This document shows, one piece after another, positions 25,385-38,800 of a DNA stretch of 64,000 bases. The stretch is from Pardosa pseudoannulata (lineage: Eukaryota; Arthropoda; Arachnida; Araneae; Lycosidae): NCBI GenBank assembly GCA_032207245.1, contig CM063504.1, positions 18,736,907 through 18,800,906 of the forward strand, read 5' to 3'. The position numbers and the translations under genes were made by a program. The notes under the pieces are model-generated. The model was given only the letters and a program-made list of their open reading frames with translations. It did no database searches and had not been told where the DNA came from. Every line of letters starts with the position of its first letter. Position 1 is the stretch's first letter.

Positions 25385-25860
25385 GCCGAAGGCCCTCATT
25401 AAGGTCCGACAAAATTCTTAGAGGTTTTAAATCTAAAGTCAAGGGCAAAAACCCTGCATCTCTTTGCTTTCCCCATTTTAACTGCTAATCTGAATTGACT
25501 CTGGGGCTTCAGTTCCAGCCCCCCTGGAAAGAGATCTAATCAAATAAAACTTTATAGTGCCCTAGTGTCCAATTTAAGAAATTCCCGAACAAAAAGGAGA
25601 TATACGCTATCTTAGACAGATTTTTTATTCAGATTTTTACATAGGTTCTTACGCATATTTTTCTTTAGATATTTCGTGTTAGCTGATTTCTCAGTTCGTT
25701 CGGGCCTTATAATGATTTATAATGAAGTAGGAACCGATGCTCTGGTAAAAAGATCTTTTGTTACTAAATGGTGTCTTGTCCTGTCCATGACTTCAACCAC
25801 CCGTCTTATAATCTGTCTTACAACATACACACACACACACATATATGTATATATACATGT
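25385..25860 (-). mobile_element. Interspersed repeat R4, reverse copy
   Basis: Reverse-orientation relative of 36150-36578 and 37020-37430. Shared in order: AGGCCCTCATTAAGG-like, CTAAAGTCAAGGGC-like, TAATCAAATAAAACTTTATA-like, CAATTTAAGAAATTC and the reverse complement of the AGTAAGACGGACTTCA-like start. It ends in a CA/TA microsatellite at about 25825-25860. No coding content recognised. Confidence 0.6.
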
Positions 25861-27558
25861 AATATTAAAATCCCTTATTAACGTATTTTAATATCAATTT
25901 AATAATTTTTGTTCGTAAAGTGAGTTCGGGGTTTGCGCGGTATTTCTGATTTTTCCCTCCAGACACGCTATAGACTTAATTCAGCCTCTGTCTGGAACAC
26001 TTTAGCCAATAGTTAGCGCGTTCTCTTTAAACATCTGTATTTTTTATCCCGTGAACAATTGTGCTTAGGTATTATTCGTAGTCTTTTTACTTGATTAATC
26101 CCTACTTGAAAAGCGTATGTGAGGGATCACTTTGTATATGTGCATAAAGTTGTAAAGCGGCATTCCTTCGAAACTCCGGGGCAAGACTGCGCTTCGAAAA
26201 GCGCGTATGCTTTGAATGAGTTAAGTGCTTGTTTTTCTCCGCCTTAGCTCTTTGATGCGTGCCTTAATGAATTTCACTCGAATCCCCAAAGAAGGGGAAG
26301 GAATCTTTAAGCACGTTAGATTAGAATAAATTTTGTGGGCGCGTTTCATTTGCGATCATTAGCATACATTCTTGATCACTGCCGCGTGCACTTTTTTTTT
26401 AGATTTTTTTGTTTTGTTAACCCACAATTGTGTAACACATTTAAGCATTTTCAGAAGCATTCAGATTATTCTAAAAGAACCAAACTTCACGTTCCCTCCA
26501 TCAACATGGATTAGAATCGCATTTCTAATTCGTGCAAAAGATTATAATGCATTTGAAACGTAGTATCTTGCAAGTGGTTTTCTCTTATTAATTTGATGCT
26601 TCAGATTAGTGAACACTCACAGACACCGAAAAGTTTTACTTTTATTTCTATAGCTTTCTTTAAAATTACATGGCAAAAGAGCTTTACCTCTAAGAGATGA
26701 AGAATAGAATACTTTTTTAAATGCATTCATACAGAGATATCTACACCCAATCATATATGCATCTATGCATATATATCTTTGAATGGTATGAATGTAAGAG
26801 TTTTGCATACTCTTTTGATAAACGTAGAATTTTTATTTACAGTTGTTTCCCATCTACAGTTTTTTAAAATTATGCCTTAAAGTTTACTATTAATATGAAT
26901 TAATTTTACATTTCAGAATTAATTGTAAAAATTATTTTAAACTCAACCCAACCTCCTAAAATTACGTAACTTTTTTTAAACATATTTACCTCTTTTTCAG
27001 ATGTCTAAATCTGAAATATTAAGCTTTAATCACTTGGTTCCGTACTAAGTAGCACTTGTAATTCTTTTAAACAATTGACCGTAGCGCTCTAAATAATCTT
27101 TCGGGTTAATATTATTGTTGAAATATTAAAAAGTATTTTATAGCAAAGTTATCTTTTCATGTAGTTTATTATAGCTTTCCGACAATAACTTAAAATCTCT
27201 AGAGGCATTTAAAAAAATCTTGCATATATAACAATTTATCTTCCATATATAACAATTGTAACAGTGTTCGACAAAAACAGGATAGATTTCTGATCATTTT
27301 TTGTTCCTTAAATGAAAAATTCAGTTAAAAAGATATTCACCTTTACACATAAAATAGTATTACAACAGTAATACTGTTTTGTGCACAGTACAGTACCCGA
27401 AGCAGATTTATAATAGAGACACACTAAAATTATTTTATAAAGTAACTGATCACACTTTTTATAGAAAATTAATATTTATTTGTTTTTGTACTTTTTACCC
27501 AACAAAAATAAACCTGTGAGAAAAATAGGAATAAGTACAGGATCCATTATCCAGGAAT
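25861..27558. other. Non-coding stretch with a possible conserved island
   Basis: About 26150-26560 is locally complex and contains a small hairpin (GCGCTTCGAAAAGCGC near 26191) and a block with GGGCGCGTTTCATTTGCG. No exon boundary or coding frame is supported. The rest, to the satellite, is AT-rich. Confidence 0.35.
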
Positions 27559-27559
27559 T

Positions 27560-30500
27560 TAATTCCGCTTTAGCAAATATAGATATTGTTGATAGCAATA
27601 TTGTTGATAGCACGTCAAAAAATATACATATGGATATATTTATGGGAAAGAACTGCAATGAATAAACCATATCTACTATAAATAGAAAAAACTAGGGATA
27701 TTTTTAACATTAAAATGCTATTTAAATACTGTTAAAATAAGTTCTATGAATGTCCTATACTAGTGATACCTATGAAATATTATTCAAAGAATACACTGTA
27801 CTTGTAGGACTACACTATACACTATATACTTCGGAGGGATGCTATTAAAATAAGTTTTATGCACGTTAAAAAATGTGTATACTAAACGCTTAAATTAAAA
27901 TTGAAGTCTGTAAAATGTTAATCTATAAAATATCTACAAAGTTGTTAAAAACAAACTATGACTTAATTTTATATAAGCTCTAAAAATGAGACATCTTTCT
28001 TTTTTTTTTTCGTTATAGCAAATATAGATTTTGTTGCTAGCAGGTCAAAATACATTGAGTGGAAGGTATTTCTCGAATTAAACTGCTATGAACACGCAAT
28101 GATCTACGACAAAAAGAAGAGGTTAGGTTTGTTTTTAGCATTAGAATACTATTAAGATACTATTTAAAGAGGCTGTTAAAAGAAGTTATATTCACCGGTG
28201 ATACTAGTGATACTATTAAAAAAATACACTATGTTTTTACATTAAATTATACACTATACTCATTACAGTGATACTATTAAAAAGAGTTTTATGTATGATA
28301 AAAAAATTTTATACTAAAAGCTTAACAAATCAAACTTCAGATTTGAAAAATATAAATCTACAATGAAACTGAAATTGTCCTGCAGCTTATTATTTTACGG
28401 GACTTTTAAAAGAGAGACAATATCATTTTTCTTCTTTAGAGATTATAGTTTTTGTTGTTAGAAGCTCAAAATATATACAGTTGACGATATTTCTGTGAGG
28501 GAACTGCAATGAACAAACTATGATCTACAAGAAACAGAAAATACCAGTGATCTTTGTTACATTAAAATACTATTAAGAAACTACTAAAAAATCTTTTAAA
28601 ATAAATGATATATGTGATACTAGTGATACAAATTAAAGTACTTTTAAAAGAATATACTATATTCTTCAAAGTGGCACTGTTAATAGGAGTTTAATATAAG
28701 GTAAGCATTTAGTACACGAAAAATTAAGAAATCAAACTTAAAATCTGAAAAATATAAAAGCTAAAAAATAACTACAATATAACGGAAATCAACCTATGAC
28801 TTATTTCAATATGAGCTTTAAAGGTGAGACATGTCTTTTTTTTTTCTCTTTAGTGATTATTCATTTTGTTGGTAGCACGTTAAAGTATATACAGTTGGGG
28901 ATATTTGGGGGAAGGAACTGCAATGATTAAACCATGATCTAGGAGAAACAGAAAAGATCTGGGATATTTTTAAGATTAAGTTACCATTAAAAGATACTGT
29001 TAAAAGAAGTGATATATTGCATACAAGCGATACAGATAAAATACTTAAAAAAGAATACATTCTATAAATCCATTAGAAACTTTAAAATGATACTATTCGT
29101 AGGAAGTTTATACATGTTAAATTTTTTGTATACTAAAAGCTTAACAAATCAAATTTGAAATCTGAAAAATGCAAATCTACAAAATATTTACAAATTAATT
29201 GAAATCAACCTATGACAATTTTTTATCATATGAGCTTTAAAGGTGAGGGATTGCTTTTTTCCGTTTTATCAATTACAGATTTTCCTGCTAGCAGGTCGAA
29301 ATATATAAAATTGGAAATATTTCTGACAAGGCACTGCAATAGATAAACTATGATCTGCAAGAACAAAAAAGGCTAGGACTATTTTTAACTTTAAAGCACT
29401 ATTAAGATACAACTAACAGTAATTGTTAAAAGAAGTTCTATAATGTATGATACTAGTAATACTATTGAAATGCTATTAAAAAATTCACTGCACTATAGAC
29501 AATAATCTTCACTGTGATACTGTTAAATGGAGTTTTATGTATGCTAAAATATTCTGTATTAAAAACTGAAACTGAACTCGAAGTCTGAAAAATGTATGTC
29601 TGCAAAATACTTACAACATAAATGGAATCGACGTAAGAATAACTGATTTTCATTTAGGATTTTTAAGTAAGACAACACATCCTTTTTTTCCACTTCAGAG
29701 AATATAGATTTTGTTGTTAATTCAGGTCAAAATGTAAACAGTTGTGTGTATTTCTTGGAGACAGCTGCAATGAATAAACCATGATCTACCAGATACAGAA
29801 AAGGTTAATGATATTTTTAACATTAAAATACTATTAATATACTAATAGTAGTAATTTATAAAAGAAATTCTATATATGTGTGATACAAGTGATGCTACTG
29901 AAATAGTATAAAAATTATTCAATATACTAAACACTATAACCTTCACAACGATACTATTAAATAGAGTTATATATGCGAAAAAAATTCTATATTAAAAATT
30001 AACTAACTGAATTTGGAGTCTGAGAAATGTATAGCTACAAAATACATACAAAGTAAATGGAATCGACCTAAGAGTTACTGATTTTCATTTAGGCTTTATA
30101 AGTAAGACAACATCTCTTTTTTCCGTTTCAGAGATTATAGATTTTATTGTTAATGCAGGTCAAAATACATGCAGTTGTATTTCTCAGAGATAACTGCAAT
30201 GGATAACTTATGAGTTACAAGAAATAGAAATGGCCAGTGATATTTTCAACATTAAAATACTATTAAGATGCAATTAACAGTAATTTTAAAAGAAGTTCTT
30301 TAATGTATATAATACTAGTGATACAATTGAAATTATATTAAAACATTCACTGTACTATACACTATATTCTTCACAGTGATACTGTTAAAGGGAGTTTTAT
30401 GTATGCTAAAAATATTCTATATTAAAAACTTAAGAAACTGAACTTGAAGTTTGAAAAATGCATGCATACAAAATACATACAACGTAAATGGAATCCACTT

Positions 30501-33500
30501 AAGAGTTTCTGATTTTCATTTAGGCTTTATAAATAAGACATCTTTTTTTTCCGCTTCAGAGATTATAGATTTCGTTTTTAATGCAGGTCAAAATATATAC
30601 AGTTGTATGTATTTCTCAGAGAACTGCAATGAATAAATTATGATCTACAAGAAATAGAAAAGGCCAGGGATATTTTTAACATTAAAATACTAATAAGATA
30701 CAATTAACAGTAATTGTTAAAAGATGTTCTATAATGTATGATACTAGTGATACTACTGATATGCCATTAAAAAATTCACTGTACTATACACTATATTCTT
30801 CCCAGTGATACTGATAAAGGGACATTTATGTATGCTAAAATATTCTGTATTAAAAACTGAACAAACTGAACTTGAAGTCTGAAAAATGTATGTGCACAAA
30901 ATACATACAACGTAAATGGAATAGACCTAAGAGTTACTGTTTTTCATTTAGGCTTTATAAGTAAGACAACCTCTCTTTTTTCCGCTTCAGAGATTATAGA
31001 TTTTGTTGTTAATTCAGGTCAAAATATATACAGTTGTATTTCTCAGAGAAAACTGCAATGAATAAACAATCTACGAGATACAGAAAAGGCTAAGGATATT
31101 TTTGACATTAAAGTACTATTAAGATACTATTAGTAGTAATTTGTAAAAGAAATTCTATATATGTTTGACACATGTGATACAATTGAAATTCTATTAAAAT
31201 AATACAATACTATACACTATAATCGTCACAGTGATACTGTTAAAAGCAGTTTTATATATGCTAAAAAATCTATGTTAAATTGTGCTTGAAGTCTGAAAAA
31301 TGATATCATCAAAGTGCATACAAAGTAAATGGAATAGACCGAAGAGTTACTGTTTTTCTATTAGGCTTTATAAGTAAGACAGCATTTCTTTTTTCAGAGA
31401 TTATAGACTTCAGAGATTGTAGATTTTATTGTTAAAGCAGGTCAAAATACATAAAGTTGTATGTCTTTCTCATAGAGAACTGCAATGAATAAATTATGAT
31501 CTACAAGAAATAGAAAAGACCAGGGATATTTTTAACATTAAAATACTATTAAGAAAATACTATTAAGATGCAATTAACAGTAATTTTAAAAGAAGTTCTT
31601 TAATGTATAATACTAGTGATACAATTGAAATAATATTAAAACATTCACTGTACTATACACTATATTTTTCACAGTGATACTGTTAAAGGGAGTTTTATGT
31701 ATGCTAAAAATATTCTATATTAAAAACTTAACGAACTGAACTTTAAGTCTGAAAAATGTATGTCTACAAAATACATACAACATAAACGGAATCGACCTAA
31801 GAGTTACTGTTTTTCATTTAGGCTTTATAAGTAAGACAACATGTCTTTTTTCAGCTTCAGAGATTATAGATTTCGTTATTAATGCAGGTCAAAATATATA
31901 CAGTTGTATTTCTTGGAGAGAACAGTAATGAATAAACCACGATCTGCGAAATACAGAAAAAGCTAAGGATATTTTTATCCTTAAAGTACTATTATGATAC
32001 TATTAGTAGTAATTTATAAATGAAATTCTATATATGTTTGATACAAGTGATACTACTGAAATACTATTAAAAGAATACACTATAATCTTCACTGTGATAC
32101 TGTTAAATGGAGTTTTATATATGCTAAAAAAATTCTGTAGTAGAAACTGAAACTGAACTCGAAGTCTGAAAAATGTATACCTACAAAATACATACAAAAT
32201 AAATGGAATCGACCTAAGAGTTACTGTTTTTCATTTAGGCTTTATAAGTAAGACAACATGTCTTTTTTCAGCTTCAGAGATTATAGATTTCGTTGTTAAT
32301 GCAGGTCAAAATATATACAGTTGTATGTATTTCTCAGAGAACTGCAATGAATAAATTATGATCTACAAGAAATAGAAAAGGCCAGGGATATTTTTAACAT
32401 TAAAATACTATTAAGATGCACTAAATAAATATTACTAGATACACTACTCAAGAAGTTCTTTAATGTATAATACTAGTGATACTACTGAAATACTATTAAA
32501 AATCCACGGTACTATACACTATATTCTTCTCAGTGTTACTGTTAAAGGAAATTTATGTATGTTAAAAAATATTCTATGTTAAAAACTTAACAAACTGAAC
32601 TTGAAGTCTAAAAAAATGTACGTATACAAAATACATACAACATAAATGAAATCAACCTAAGAGTTACTGTTTTTCATTTAAACTTTATAAGTAAGACAAG
32701 ATTTCTTTTTTCCGCTTCAGAGATTATAGATTTTGTTGTTAAAGCAGTTAAAATATACACAGTTGAATGTATTTCTCGGAGAGAACTGCAATGAATAAAT
32801 TATGATTTACAAGAAATAGAAAAGACCAGGGATATATTTCTCATTTAAATACTATTAAGATACAATTAACAGTAATTGTTAAAAGAAGTTCTATAATATA
32901 TGATACTAGGGATACTATTGAAATACTATTAAAAATGCACTGTATTGTACACAATATTCTTCACAGTGATACTGTTAAAGTGAGTTTTATATATGCTAAA
33001 AAATATTCTATATTGAAAATTATCAAACTGAATTTGAAGTCTGAAGAATGCATGTCTACAAAATACATGCAACGTAAATGGAATCGACGTAAGAGTTACT
33101 GATTTTCATTTAAGCTTTATAAGCAAAACAAAATCTCTTTTTTCTGAGATTATAGATTTTATTGTTAATTCAGGTCAAAATAAATACAGTTGTATGTATT
33201 TCTAAGAGAGAACCGCAATGAATAAATTATAATCTACAAGAAACAAAAAAGGCCAGGGATATTTTTAACATTAAAATACTATTAAGATACAAGCAACAGT
33301 AATTGTTAAAAGAAATTCTATAATGTATATTCTATATTCTTCACAGTGATACTGTTAAAGGAAATTTTATGTATACTAAAAATATTCTATATTAAAAACT
33401 TAAACTGAACTTGAAGTCTGAAATATGTATGTCTACAAAATACATACAACATAAATGGAATCGACCTAAGAGTTACTGTTTTTCATACAGGCTTTATAAG

Positions 33501-33648
33501 TAAGACAACATCTCTTTTTTCCGCTTCAGAGATTATAGATTTTGTTGTTAATTCAGGTCAAAATCTATACAGTTGTATGTATTTCTCGGAGAGAACTGCG
33601 ATGAATAAACCATGATCTAGGAGAAACAGAAAAGGCCAGGGATATTTT
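27560..33648 (+). repeat. Satellite array, about 15 monomers of about 425 bp
   Basis: The anchor ACTGCAATGAATAAA and its variants occur near 27652, 28085, 28508, 28917, 29333, 29764, 30193, 30625, 31053, 31479, 31921, 32340, 32786, 33216 and 33596, a mean spacing of about 425 bp (range about 380-445). Each monomer also has GATATTTTTAACATTAAAAT, GATACTAGTGATAC, CACAGTGATACTGTTAAA, AACTTGAAGTCTGAAAAATG, TATAAGTAAGACA and a T-rich run ending CAG. Monomers before about 29690 form a more diverged subfamily; later ones are closer to each other. Reading frames are not conserved between monomers, so this is non-coding satellite DNA. Most short open frames in the region are artefacts. Confidence 0.95.
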
Positions 33649-34075
33649 TTAACTGCACATCTGTTCCCAGGCGTCGAAGTGAAGATGCTATCTTCCTTGG
33701 TATTGACATAATGCATTAAAAATGCACGGACCGCCTGCCATGTCAATCACGGCGCTGAAACATAATTTGTATGACAAAGATCTGTAAAACTTGTACTTAT
33801 TAATTGCTAACATTTTGCTACCATTAATTATAGGCACAAAATGAAGAAAAAAACATGTGTCAAAAGAGTTTTGTCCAGCTGCAACGTTCGGTGTAGTTTA
33901 TTCACTAGGAATATCTGTGAACGCATCTATGTCTTAGAACTTGAAAATTGATTCATTCCCGATTCAGTTCGAATGGTAACGTTTTTGATTTATTGCGGTA
34001 CCTGATAAGGTGGAGTTTAGTTTTATCTAAAGTGTTACCGTAAGATTTTATTCATATATAAGTATGTGTATAATA
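33649..34075. other. Unique non-repetitive segment after the satellite
   Basis: The satellite ends abruptly near 33648 and is followed by about 110 bp of more complex sequence. On the minus strand TTATGTTTCAG at about 33755-33765 resembles a splice acceptor, but no clean open exon and donor follow. Confidence 0.3.
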
Positions 34076-34076
34076 G

Positions 34077-34730
34077 AATCTAGCATACAATCCGTCATAT
34101 GACAAGATTAGTAAAATTTTTAATTTTCCAGAATTGTAAAGTACCTTATAAGGCAAAAATGGTTTGATTCTTTGCTGAGAATTATCTGATATACGCTCAA
34201 TAATTTGTTTATCTTTATACTCCTCTAATGTCTCCTGATACTGTGAATGCAGTTTAGAATCTCGTTGAATTCATTTAGAAAGGTAATTCAAAGTTTTCTT
34301 AGCTACGTCTAAATTATTGTTAAGTTCTTCTCAATTATTTTTGCCACAGTAATTAATGGAAGTAAAGGAATGAAACTATCATTTCTACAATACCCTGAAG
34401 GTTGATAGATTTTGTTTTTAACACCGATGATAAAAGTTTTATTGCAACTAAAAATAATCGGTGATTAAGTTTAAAATTATCACATCTATATATTATCATT
34501 TTTTTGGAACAGTAATTAATAGAAGGAAAGGAATGAAACTATCATTGCCACTACAGTCTTTAGGTACACAAATTATTCGTTTTAAAATTTTCTGTCTTTG
34601 TATTTTTTTTCTAACCGTAACTCATTACGAATCCAATATGGATGTCTCTATTCATTCCAATTCCAATCACTGCATAATTTCGAGGACAGACCAACATATA
34701 ACTTAGGCTATTATTATATAGGGTATAATT
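34077..34730 (+). mobile_element. Interspersed repeat R2, uninterrupted copy
   Basis: Begins CTAGCATACAATCCGTCATA and ends AGGCTATTATTATATAGGG, about 654 bp. Shares CCACAGTAATTAATGGAAGT, AGGAATGAAACTATCATTTC and CATTCCAATTCCAA-like blocks with the copies at 16475 and 52228. No terminal inverted repeat or protein domain recognised, so class is unknown. Confidence 0.75.
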
Positions 34731-34788
34731 CAGATCGTTAAAAATCGATTGACTTTAAAAGAATATATACTATTTACCAGTACAAATA

Positions 34789-34818
34789 TGTTATTATTAT
34801 TATTATTATTATTATTAT
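34789..34818. repeat. (ATT)n microsatellite
   Basis: About ten ATT triplets. Confidence 0.95.
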
Positions 34819-34894
34819 ACAGAGTTACTTGATCTTATAGCATTCACCATCACCAATCAGAATATATTTTTGTCCATTTTATTATTTAACCATA

Positions 34895-35150
34895 TAGTTG
34901 GCCGGCATTACTTCCTCGGACAACACAAACAAAATGGGTCTTTGTAATTTAGAAGCAGGGTTCCAGCAGAAGACCCTCACCTTTCTTTCCACTTTAGAGA
35001 AAGCTCTTGCTAACTTAGAGGACATTGCGACCACGAAACTATTTTATATCCCGGAGACGTCAGTAATTAACACGATAGATCTTTGAGCAGTTCGAGCCTC
35101 GAACATGCAACCATCCAGTTACGTGATCTATACTTTACAGATCTATAGCG
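34895..35150 (-). mobile_element. tRNA-derived SINE family C, diverged copy
   Basis: Aligns block by block with 21995-22245 in the same orientation (GTAATTTAGA; CATTGCGACCACGAAAC; CGAGCCTCGAACATGCAACC; CAGTTACGTGATC). The plus-strand 62-codon open frame across it is not conserved in the other copy. Confidence 0.5.
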
Positions 35151-36145
35151 GATCAACAGAAATAGAGAAATTCTTCCTTTTAAAATTCATTAAAAATCAG
35201 TTTTAACTGACACTTTTTCATATTAAATTTATATATAAAGGTAAGTTACATTTAGTCTAAATTTTAATATAAATTATTTAAATCCTAAAAATTGCAAACT
35301 AAATAATTGTGATATTCAAATATTAAGGCTAAATAGTTATGACTGTAAAATATACCTTAAATTACGTTTTACGACTCCAAGTTTGATAACGATTATGTTA
35401 CCGACTTCTACCTCCCTCCGTTTCCATAAGACTGCAGAAATTACACAGTAATACAGTAATGAATTAATAATAAAAGGGTAATTAACTTCTAACTCAACAT
35501 TCAGTTTCCCTAAAAACCTTGCTAGATAATTAATTAATATTTTGTAGATAACAATCCAATTACGTGATTTTCGATGTTATTAACGCTTTGTGCGATATAA
35601 TAAGAAAAAATTAATAAATAGTAAAAAGTTCTTTAAAAAGTGTAAATTACAATTAAAATCTATTCACAAAAGAATGTAGCAATGAAGTTTATTAAGACTA
35701 AACGCAAACAATTATTAATAATTGAATATAAATGGTTCATCCGGATAACATAGTAGATATCATATTGTGCTCCCATCCGATGGGCTTGTGTTTGATTAAG
35801 GGGTTTGTATTTGTGTTGTCTTCTCATAGAGAGTAATATTGCTGTTTATACGGTACTCCCTTAATAAAATGGACTACAATCAACTACTTTTTAGCGGTCA
35901 GTGTTAATAAATGCAAAGTACTCCACTTCGTTGTAAATAAAAGAGATTTAGATTTATTGATAATTAGCTAATCGTTAAAATTGGCCTCTATTAATTTTGC
36001 ACATCTTGGACAGTACTCCTTGAAGCCTTCTCTTCTTTTTTCATAAGAACATGATACAGTAAAGGAAGAGAAAAATTTATTTTATCACTTACCCTTTACT
36101 TCTAATCACGTTTACTTATAGCTTGGTATCATTTCTATTTCTTAC
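35151..36145. other. AT-rich non-coding stretch
   Basis: No gene or element recognised. Confidence 0.45.
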
Positions 36146-36149
36146 ATAT

Positions 36150-36680
<531 letters not shown>

Positions 36681-36698
36681 AAATAGAAAGAGAACGGG

Positions 36699-36915
36699 GG
36701 AGCCACGGTATCTCAGTCAGCAAAAGCACTGATGTCATATCCAGAAGGTTGCCAGTTTTAGGCTCAATCTGGCCAAATATCCACCGTATTCATTAATAGC
36801 TGCTGGAGCAAACTTAGATTGGGGATCTTAAACTTTATTCCTACTTCTAAATTATAAGAATCCAGCTTGAGAAATGTGACTTACGTCCGACGCATTTTTA
36901 AAGCTACACTTGCTG
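36699..36915 (+). mobile_element. tRNA-derived SINE, family D
   Basis: Head with GGTATCTCAGTCAGCAAAAG (A-box region) and GTTTTAGGCTCAATC (diverged B box), then a body with TGGGGATCTTAAACTTTA and ACTTGCTGCCCGGGCGGTGC. Only one copy is obvious in the window, so the boundaries are approximate. Confidence 0.45.
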
Positions 36916-37019
36916 CCCGGGCGGTGCTAAATGAGCAAAATCTTCGCAACTCTGTTTGTCATAAAGATATCTATCTGTACTTCCTGCTGCATTAGGATAT
37001 AAATATATATATATATATA

Positions 37020-37430
37020 TATAGCTAGTAAGACGGACTTCATGATTGGTAGTTGCAGACACAGGCCCATAAAAATGATACCGTTTTAGTTAAAGACCTT
37101 AATTAAGTAAATGGCCCTTAACATTTGGGTCAACATCTCAGTCAACATCTGTGGGAAAATCTCTAGGAAAAAATGCCTCCTAAAGCGTGAATCTCCTTTT
37201 TATTCTGAAAATTCCTAAATTGTCTGCTAGAGAAATGTAGAATTATAATTGGTTAGACCATTTCTATGAGGGCGTAAACTGTAGCCCCAGTGGTCAATTT
37301 AGGCTAGGGCTTAAAAAGAAGAAAGAAAAAGGACGCGTTCCCTTGGCCTTGACTTAAGATATGAAAACCCCTGAGAATTTTCTCGGGCAGTCTTTGGAGT
37401 TTTATAAAAAAAATCCTACATTAGATTCCC
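37020..37430 (+). mobile_element. Interspersed repeat R4, copy 2 of a direct pair
   Basis: Starts AGTAAGACGGACTTCATG directly after a short TA microsatellite, with TACCGTTTTAGTTAAAGACC, CAACATCTGTGGGAAAAT, CCTAAATTGTCTGCTAGAG and GAAAACCCCTGAGAATTTTC. About 860 bp downstream of copy 1 in the same orientation. Confidence 0.7.
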
Positions 37431-37441
37431 AATCTATTTAA

Positions 37442-37452
37442 TTATATATATA

Positions 37453-37492
<40 letters not shown>
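37442..37492. repeat. (TA)n microsatellite
   Basis: About 50 bp of TA with single interruptions. Confidence 0.9.
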
Positions 37493-37496
<4 letters not shown>

Positions 37497-37935
37497 CTGT
37501 AATATATCAAATTATTTAACTTATATTTCTCAAAAAAATCCTCTCTTCCATAATTCATCTAATATCTTTATCAACCTCTAAATGATTTAATCAACGAAGT
37601 ATCCACTTATTCCTTTCTGTCCTAAAGCTGTAAATCTGTCTATAAAAATTTCGCAGGTGTTGGTGGAACATGTGTTCGTGTTTTGCTGATATTGCTTTAA
37701 TTCTAGTAAGTTGTTTTTGTTGTGGGAAATTCTTGTTGTCAGCGCTCTTGGAGGACTTGTGTGTGAGAGTATAGTGAACTCTGTGGCTTTTTATTGTAAT
37801 TTGTCCAGAAACAGATGTCCGTGTTGCCGCTCTGAAATAAAGTTTTAATGTAGACTTCTGAGTTCTTAAATATGAAGCACTGCATTCTCATTTTATAGCT
37901 AGAACTTTCTCCTTGTAAAATTTTATAAAAAATAT

Positions 37936-38001
<66 letters not shown>

Positions 38002-38010
38002 TTATATATA
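37936..38010. repeat. (TA)n microsatellite
   Basis: About 60 bp of uninterrupted TA plus a short imperfect extension. Confidence 0.95.
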
Positions 38011-38246
38011 TATACTGATTTAAATGATATAGCTTAATGTAAATAATCAAAAGAAAAAATAAAGAATAATGATACATTATTGAATATTCTAATGCGCTAT
38101 GCAGCAATCAAAAACATCCAAAGGTATAAATGACTATAATAATAGATAAAATAGAAAAATAGAAAAAATAGAACCTCATATATGGACCATACACAACCAG
38201 TGATATGATGTTTCGAAATGGCTATATGTATAATGACTATATGTAA

Positions 38247-38274
38247 ATGATATATATATGTATATGTATATATG

Positions 38275-38372
<98 letters not shown>

Positions 38373-38396
38373 ATATATATATACGTATATATATTT
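38247..38396. repeat. TA microsatellite with regular TATG interruptions
   Basis: About 150 bp of TA broken by GTATATGTATA-type units; open frames on both strands are artefacts. Confidence 0.95.
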
Positions 38397-38800
38397 GTGT
38401 GTGTATATTAATACAATGTATTATTATTACCATTGTCTAGAAAAAATGTTTTGAAAGAAACACTAATACAAGGAACAAAGGGAGGGGGAAAAGCAAAAAG
38501 CATAAGATATCAGTTCATCTTTATTTCTGTCTCATAAGTACAGAATGTCATACTTATTTCCAGAGAAATACCTCTCATTACGTCTTTAGTCTCACTCAAA
38601 GCCATTCACAGACTGTGGGAAAAATGCTAATTCAGAAAATGCAGCCCTTGAGACACTCTCCGCATGTGAAAGATGAAACAATGCAACGTCTCTCTTTTTC
38701 TTCGTAGGGATATTTTCAAAATATGTTACTCAAACCTGTTGAAAGAATCTTTGAATATGCTTTTAAGCTCATTCTTGTCGATGTTCCTCTAAAATTCAGT

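Noticed and set aside
30451..30636. 61-codon frame in the satellite, with related peptides in other monomers
   Set aside because: A small indel difference shifts the frame between monomers and stops are common, so repeated coding exons are not supported.
27560..33648. CRISPR-like array
   Set aside because: Monomers are about 425 bp without short repeat-spacer structure, and the sequence is eukaryotic satellite DNA.
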